Assembly (NCBI GenBank): GCA_022432975.1
Contig: CM039505.1
Coordinates: 19,457,716 to 19,521,715 of the forward strand
From: Begonia masoniana
Lineage: Eukaryota; Streptophyta; Magnoliopsida; Cucurbitales; Begoniaceae
Length of the DNA: 64,000 bases
Direction of reading: 5' to 3'
Shown piece by piece: positions 59,160 through 64,000 of this stretch. The notes under the pieces were generated by a model. The model was given only the letters and a program-made list of their open reading frames with translations, searched no databases and was not told where the DNA came from. The position numbers and the translations under genes are program-made. Each line of letters opens with the position of its first letter. Within the stretch, counting starts at the first letter, position 1.

Positions 59160-59806
59160 TGGTGTAGGTGACGGAGCATTTACAGGTGAGCTTGAGAGTA
59201 AGGATCAGGACTAGGAGCAGTCGGAGATCCACGAGGCACGCCGGTGTGGGCAGTTGTCAGGGCGCTTCGACCTGGTTCTCGGGATGGGATGTGAAGTTGT
59301 ATCTGGGGTTGGTAATTTTATGGTTAGTTTTGTTAGCTTTCATGGGTGTGGATTTATGGGTTTTAAATGCACGTTTTGGTATTTTACGTTGTTTTGTTGT
59401 CTAAATAAAGATAATGTTACGATGTTGTGAAAATGGTTCGTAACTGTTTTGGAACATTTTGAATGGTTTATAAACAGTTTGATATTTTCAGGTTTTCGGA
59501 TTTAAAGAATTTTAGCCTTTATATTGTCGATTTTTTTAAAGTCTATAACGTCGGGTCTCTGATCTTTATTTTTTTCGTTAACCGTTTTAAGTCGGTTTTT
59601 GAAGATATTTACGAGACACGGAGTTAAGGGTGTTGGGATAGTGTGGTAAAAATTTTAGAATTTTTGGAGGTGTTTGGCTCGACGAAAATTGAAGAAAAGT
59701 GAGAAAAGGTCGAAAATTTATCGTAAATTATTTTAAACGTCGTTTTAAACGCGGTTTGGGTTAGCAAAATAGCGTACCGAGCCGGGGAGGGTTCGGGGGC
59801 GTTACA

Positions 59807-60781
59807 GGTTTTTATGCCAATTTGGAGTTAATCTCAAATGTATTGATGGAGGTTTTTATGAGATTTGATCGTGGCTATATCCTTGGGTTTATTTCCCAAT
59901 TTATTTGAAGATTTATGGTTTATGTTCCAAATTTAGTGGGATTTTGGATTTATTTCTCAATCTAAATGAGGATTTATGGTTTATTTCCATAAACTCAAAC
60001 GACTATTCTCCTTCTCAAGATTTGTGCTTTTCTGATTCTGTGGCGATAATTGAAGACTGTGAATAAGGTTTATGGGCTGAATTTTGGAAGGAATTTGGGC
60101 CAAGTGCCCTCAATATCGAAGATGTCACTTGCAGAGTTTCCGCGCCGACTTTCAAGAACATGTGTTTTTAAGGAGTCATTTGTTTAAATTCTCCTCTATT
60201 GTGATCAATACACATCTGAGCAGTCACTGGGTTGATTATGAAGAGTTTACTCCTAATTTTAACAAGTTAATTATTGATGTCACTGATAGTGTCAGACGTG
60301 TGTGGCCCTATGGGAATTGATTGAGAATAAGCTGATTGCAAGAATGAAAGGTACGTGAAGATGAGCTGAAATTTTTGAATAAATGTTGAAGGAGAATCTG
60401 TCCAAGGAAAATGATACTAGTGAGCAGTTGCCAACAACTACAATCGGGTTGGTCATTCTTCTGATAATATTTCTACTTAATGATGGATTTCTTATGAACT
60501 TCTAAAATGTTCTCTTGCTTCTGGATATTCTATTTTTTGATGGATATTTTGCTATGGTGGTTATATGCCTTGATATTTCTATGTGGTGACTACATGGTGG
60601 ATATTTTATTATTATACCATTTTATCTTTTTATGGCAAAAAGGGGGAGTATTTTGTGTTATGATGTTGGTGTTATCTGCAATGTTCTATGTGATTACCGG
60701 TTAAGGGGAGTTCCGATTTACAGCCAACATGCATGGGAGTTCTAGTTCTGGATTTTGCCAAAAAATGCCAAAGGGGGAGAT
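59807..60781 (+). pseudogene. SIRE-1 region between pol and 3' LTR (copy B)
   Basis: Decayed sequence with a 78-codon frame at 60084-60320 whose later half (HWVDYEEFTPNFNKLIIDV) reads like protein, and a strongly hydrophobic stretch at 60507-60640 (FSCFWIFYFLMDILLWW). Known Sireviruses often have an envelope-like or other third gene here, so this may be its remnant; I cannot confirm it. The polypurine tract AAAGGGGGAGAT lies just before 60782. Confidence 0.4.
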
Positions 60782-62257
60782 TGTAAATGTTTATGTGTTG
60801 GCATATTTTTTGACAAACATATTTCAAGGGAATTTATATATTATTTCCTATTGTGTGTTTTAAATCTATGGAAGATTGTTTCTTGCCATCCAAGAAATTA
60901 TCTATATAATATTTAAATAGTGCTTGATTGGAGATCTTGAAGATTAGGAAGTTTGAGAGATATAGAAAGTAGTTACTTAGAAATCAAGTAGCTTTAGATA
61001 TGGAATGGATTATGGCGAGATAAATGATCACAATAAACAAGGAATATATTCCTAAAGTATTGGGATCCGATTTGATTATATTGGCGGCACTTTCCTAAAA
61101 TAGAACACAGAGTGTCACACAAACCGAATTGATAAAATCAGTTTCCTTATTGTGTACGACTATGATTTGATCTGTGATTTGAAGATTATAATTCTGTTAA
61201 GCTGGATTATAGCGAGATTCAATATCATAGCAACAAAGGGATTTAATCCTAAGTATTTGGAAAGTTGATTTGAAAATGAAAATAATATTTTAGAAGCCGA
61301 TCTGAATATTGTGGTGCTTTTAAACTAGATACGAGATCACAACGTTGTTAGGATTCATTCCTAATATTTTGGGATTCATTTCATATTTGTTTGCATGTGC
61401 TTTCCATAAATGTCGCACCTAATGTCACAGATCCGATTTTCATGGGATTCGATTTCTCTTATTATGTGCGATCTGTTTGGAGAGAATATTCGATACACAA
61501 TATATTATGCATTCTTCCTGCTCAATTGAATGCTGTTGAAGCCATTATTGTTAAGAGCCAGAAGTCTTTATTCATTCGGGCGATTTATTCTTCATCCACG
61601 GTTTAGTGTGGTGTATGTTGTTATTCATTTGATCATTGATTGAATGTATTCACACTCAATTCGTGAGCTGATATGATTATCTTCAGAGTGTGTTGGTTTG
61701 ATGCAATCGTAGATAACGACGAGTGTCATCGACGGTGTCCCAGGTGCGATTCTGTTTCTTTCGGTGAAACTCAGTCTCGGGAGGAGATTGCCTGGAACTC
61801 GGGAGGAGTTCTGATCGTGGGCAAGGGGATCTTGCTATACACAAATTCCGGGAGGAGTCATCAATGACAAGGGAAGCTTGTCATCTTTAGATTCCGGGAG
61901 GAGTCGTCATCAACAAGGGGATCTTGTTGCATTCAGATTCTGGGAGGGATCGATTACAAGTCGAGGGGAGCTCGCAAAAACTGTTTTACTGAGGAAGTTA
62001 GTAAGAGGCGACCACAAAGATAAGAGGGAGTCTTTATTGTTATAAGTCTGATTGTCTTGTAACTGTGTGAACTCAGAGAATTGTTTTTAATTCTGGGCGT
62101 GGCCCTGTAGACGTAAGCAATTGCCGAAGTGCGTTACCAACCTCTTGTCTCATTATTTTCTACACTTTATTATTGTTCATTATCACGATAATTAATTGGT
62201 GTCCAACCGAGTGTTCCACCTATACTAGGGCATCAAGTAACTAACTTTGATCTTTCA
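60782..62257 (+). repeat. SIRE-1 3' LTR
   Basis: 1476 bp from TGTAAATGTTTATGTG to CTTTGATCTTTCA. It is the partner of the interrupted 5' LTR and diverges from it visibly. It contains short GGGAGGAGT/AAGGGGATCTTG repeats near 61790-61950. The small ORFs in it have no recognisable content. Confidence 0.9.
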
Positions 62258-62690
62258 GTAGCATTAATAATATTAAAAAGTGAACATGTAATTTTCCGCA
62301 ATCTACTGTAACGATATGTCATATGCTTAACTTATTTTACAATATTTATGAAAAGTCAGGTTTTTATTTCAATCAGTGTACTGTAATGAAACGTGTCATT
62401 TGCTTAACTAATTCTTTGCAACATTTTTCAAATAGTCAAGATTTTGTATTTCCTTTAGTTTATTGCAGTAACACGTGTCAGCCAACACACGCGTATATCG
62501 CACGTGAACCACAATCAAACACAAATACAACAATACAATTGACTGATAGTTGAGAGCTGAGGGAAATGATAAATAAGAGAGTTGAAAAAATTGATAAATA
62601 TTAAAGAATGCGTTGTATAATATTCATATGCCATGAAAAGCATTAACAAAAAAAAAAAAAAAACCTATTCCAACAGAGAAAACAGCCATG
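62258..62690. other. Right flank with about 95 bp degenerate repeats, no gene
   Basis: Two to three degenerate units containing GTAA..(A)CGTGTCATTTGCTTAAC and a following TTTTCAAATAGTCA. Similar words occur left of SIRE-1 near 10900-11040. It ends in a short A run at about 62648-62664. Confidence 0.5.
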
Positions 62691-62799
62691 GGCGACGCGG
62701 CGTGAGCAATAAGATTGGCCCGGAGGTCGGTCCGTTGGACAAAGCCTGCAGCAGGTTTGCCTCTAAATCAGGGCCTGATCTTGATCCTAGACATGACTA

Positions 62800-63010
62800 A
62801 CGAGCGATCCGAGCCGAGCCGAGCCAGAAATAGTCCGGCTCACCGAGCCTAATGAGTTAAACGAGTCGAGCCTAACGATCTTACCCAGCCTAACGAGCCA
62901 GCCTGAAAAAATTTCAACTCGAGCCGGCTCGCGAGTCACGAGTTAAACGAGTCGAGCCGAGCTGGCTCAACGAGCCTTAACGAGCCGAGCCTAACGAGTC
63001 GAACATATAT
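62800..63010. repeat. GAGCCGAGCCTAACGAG degenerate repeat
   Basis: Short words CGAGCC, GAGCCGAGC, CTAACGAG and ACGAGTCGAG recur in both direct and inverted order (for example GAGCCGGCTC). This type of sequence occurs in plant repeats; I cannot place it in a family. Confidence 0.6.
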
Positions 63011-63552
63011 AAATATTTTTAACTTGTATTAATATAATTTTAAAATTTTAAAATTTTTTTACTTAAAATTATAATAAATATTAATAATTATATGTTAACA
63101 ATATTTATTAAATTAATTTAAAAATTAATTGAGGTAAGAAATATAAAATTGAATGATAAAAAATTTATTTGAGAATATTCAATAAAATATCATTAAAATA
63201 TTTTGATACAGGAAAGGAAAAGGAAATGAATGAAACAATTACTTTAATTTTGGAAAAACAAAATGAAATTAAAAACAAAAAAACAAAAGCAGAGCGTCTC
63301 TCTCGCTGCTGCATTGCGTTTCTTCATCGAAAGAGAGAAGAAAATTTAAGGAGCAATCCACGCCGGTGCAAAGAAGAACTTTGGCATCTATGCTGGCGGA
63401 AAAGAAATCTAACCTAAGTTAGTGCACTGCTCCAGTCGTTGCAGTTCTACCTTCTCGATCGACGCAGTCTGTCGCCAAGGGCGAAGAAGAAATCACCGCA
63501 ATCCAGATTCCGTCGACAAACTGTCTTTCGTCGCACGCAGAGAGACACGAAT
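63011..63552. other. Unassigned: AT-rich, then GC-richer sequence
   Basis: AT-rich to about 63280, then more balanced sequence with TCTCTCTCGCTGCTGC and purine-rich parts that could be a gene leader or first exon. The only frame over 80 codons (63169-63417) has no recognisable content. The LTR at 63553 cuts it off. Confidence 0.35.
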
Positions 63553-64000
63553 TGTAACACCCGGAACTTTCCTACAGCATACATAGCCCTAGTTTAGATA
63601 ATGTATGGAAGCTTAAATTAAATTGAGGGTGAAGCTAAGTTTAGAAATGAAAGAGTGATATGAGAAATGATATGAGAAGTGGAAATGGAAGAGAAACAAA
63701 AGTGTGTAGGCAAAATAATGGATGAGTTGAAAAGTTAAAAGTCTAAAGAAATTATGACCAATGGAAAAGTGAATTAAAAATGTGTGAAGGAAGGGTATTT
63801 CATGATGCTTCACGTTGGAATTAAAAGAGAAGAAAAGAGGGTTGACAATTCAAACCAAAGGTGTTTGAAAAGTCAAAAAGTTTTATAAACCAATAGGATG
63901 TTAGTTAATTAGGTGAAATAAAATTGTTAAGGAAGGAAAATGAGGAATTAAAGGAATGCCTTTCACGTTGGAAGAAAAAGGAAAAAGAAGAAGTAGTTTG
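63553..64000 (+). repeat. Start of another Tekay-type LTR, runs off the window
   Basis: Begins TGTAACACCCGGAACTTTCC. From about 63830 it resembles the LTR at 57380 (AAAAGTCAA, ACCAATAGG, CACGTTGGA). The left flank is CGAAT. Whether it is a solo LTR or a full element cannot be seen. Confidence 0.7.

Larger units (their letters stand above)
57380..59806 (+). repeat. Tekay-type LTR after SIRE-1 pol (copy B)
   Basis: Same as 43980-46411, with fewer indels. TATAAAAA is at 57749-57756, followed by a CTTCCTCCTTTCTTCTTCG patch (about 57793). The splice-like segment is at 58401-58457, the hairpin tandem repeat at 58650-58995 and (GT)n at 59120-59153; the end GGCGTTACA is at 59806. The left edge is again unclear and no target duplication was found. 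Confidence 0.75.
11042..62257 (+). mobile_element. SIRE-1: old Sirevirus-like Ty1/copia element split by nested insertions
   Basis: Order on the plus strand: 5' LTR, PBS (25503), gag, protease, integrase, reverse transcriptase, RNase H, a non-pol 3' region, polypurine tract and 3' LTR (60782-62257). Copia order (integrase before RT) is clear. The gag blocks LRSLPQCFAYKVTTIEEA and GSLRTYEMNL, and the AKGGGGG-type PPT, suggest the Sirevirus lineage. Flanks GAAGC (11037-11041) and GTAGC (62258-62262) look like a target duplication with one change. The left LTR now starts TT instead of TG. It is the oldest element here: many stops, visibly diverged LTRs and host to every other insertion between 11 and 62 kb. 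Its pol 3' end appears twice (42.8-47.4 and 56.2-60.8 kb), probably an assembly effect. Confidence 0.8.

Noticed and set aside
1..64000. tRNA or rRNA genes
   Set aside because: The only tRNA-like matches are 11-12 base primer binding sites next to LTRs. No cloverleaf or rRNA sequence was seen.

Overview
This 64 kb window is plant (angiosperm, probably eudicot) heterochromatin made almost entirely of nested LTR retrotransposons. I see no host protein-coding gene, rRNA, tRNA or CRISPR array. Two lineages dominate: Ty3/gypsy chromoviruses of the Tekay/Del type (LTRs of about 2.5 kb, C-terminal chromodomain-like region) and Ty1/copia elements of the Sirevirus (SIRE) type. Lineage names rest on motif recognition; no search was run. 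Species cannot be assigned.

Layout. 1-3650: unassigned sequence, then a minus-strand Tekay-type gag fragment with primer binding site and 5' LTR. 3773-10587: a solo LTR (duplicated target CATAC) that contains a second, unusually large solo LTR at 4132-8609 (GAGAG). 11042-62257: one old plus-strand SIRE element (SIRE-1) spread over 51 kb by later insertions. Its 5' LTR holds a solo Tekay-type LTR (11385-24363, CAAAC), which holds a young minus-strand SIRE element (SIRE-2, 11798-22300, CAAAC). Its pol holds a solo LTR at 28657 (ATGAT) and a solo SIRE LTR at 31858 (TATGT). The latter is split by a nearly full Tekay-type element (33063-42764, TAGTT). Another Tekay-type LTR lies just after SIRE-1 pol. 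62258-63552: AT-rich flank, a GAGCC-rich repeat and unassigned sequence. A further LTR starts at 63553 and leaves the window.

Assembly caution. A 100-N gap lies at 48016-48115. About 12.7 kb left of it (about 34.7-47.4 kb) recurs right of it (48.1-60.9 kb), with the same nested insertions and the same target duplications. Many differences are single-base homopolymer indels. The simplest reading is one locus written twice by two unmerged contigs. Removing the duplication leaves one coherent SIRE-1 element with 5' and 3' LTRs of about 1475 and 1476 bp.

How the parts work. In each element gag gives the particle protein and pol gives protease, integrase, reverse transcriptase and RNase H. The LTRs supply promoter and ends, and initiator-tRNA-Met sites prime reverse transcription. 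Most copies are broken by stops and frameshifts. Beyond the coding parts, the Tekay-type LTRs share an ordered layout: TATA box, pyrimidine-rich leader, a 45-57 bp segment bounded by splice-like AG and GTAAGT, then a subfamily-specific tandem repeat. SIRE-2 carries an extra sense-strand ORF between pol and its 3' LTR.
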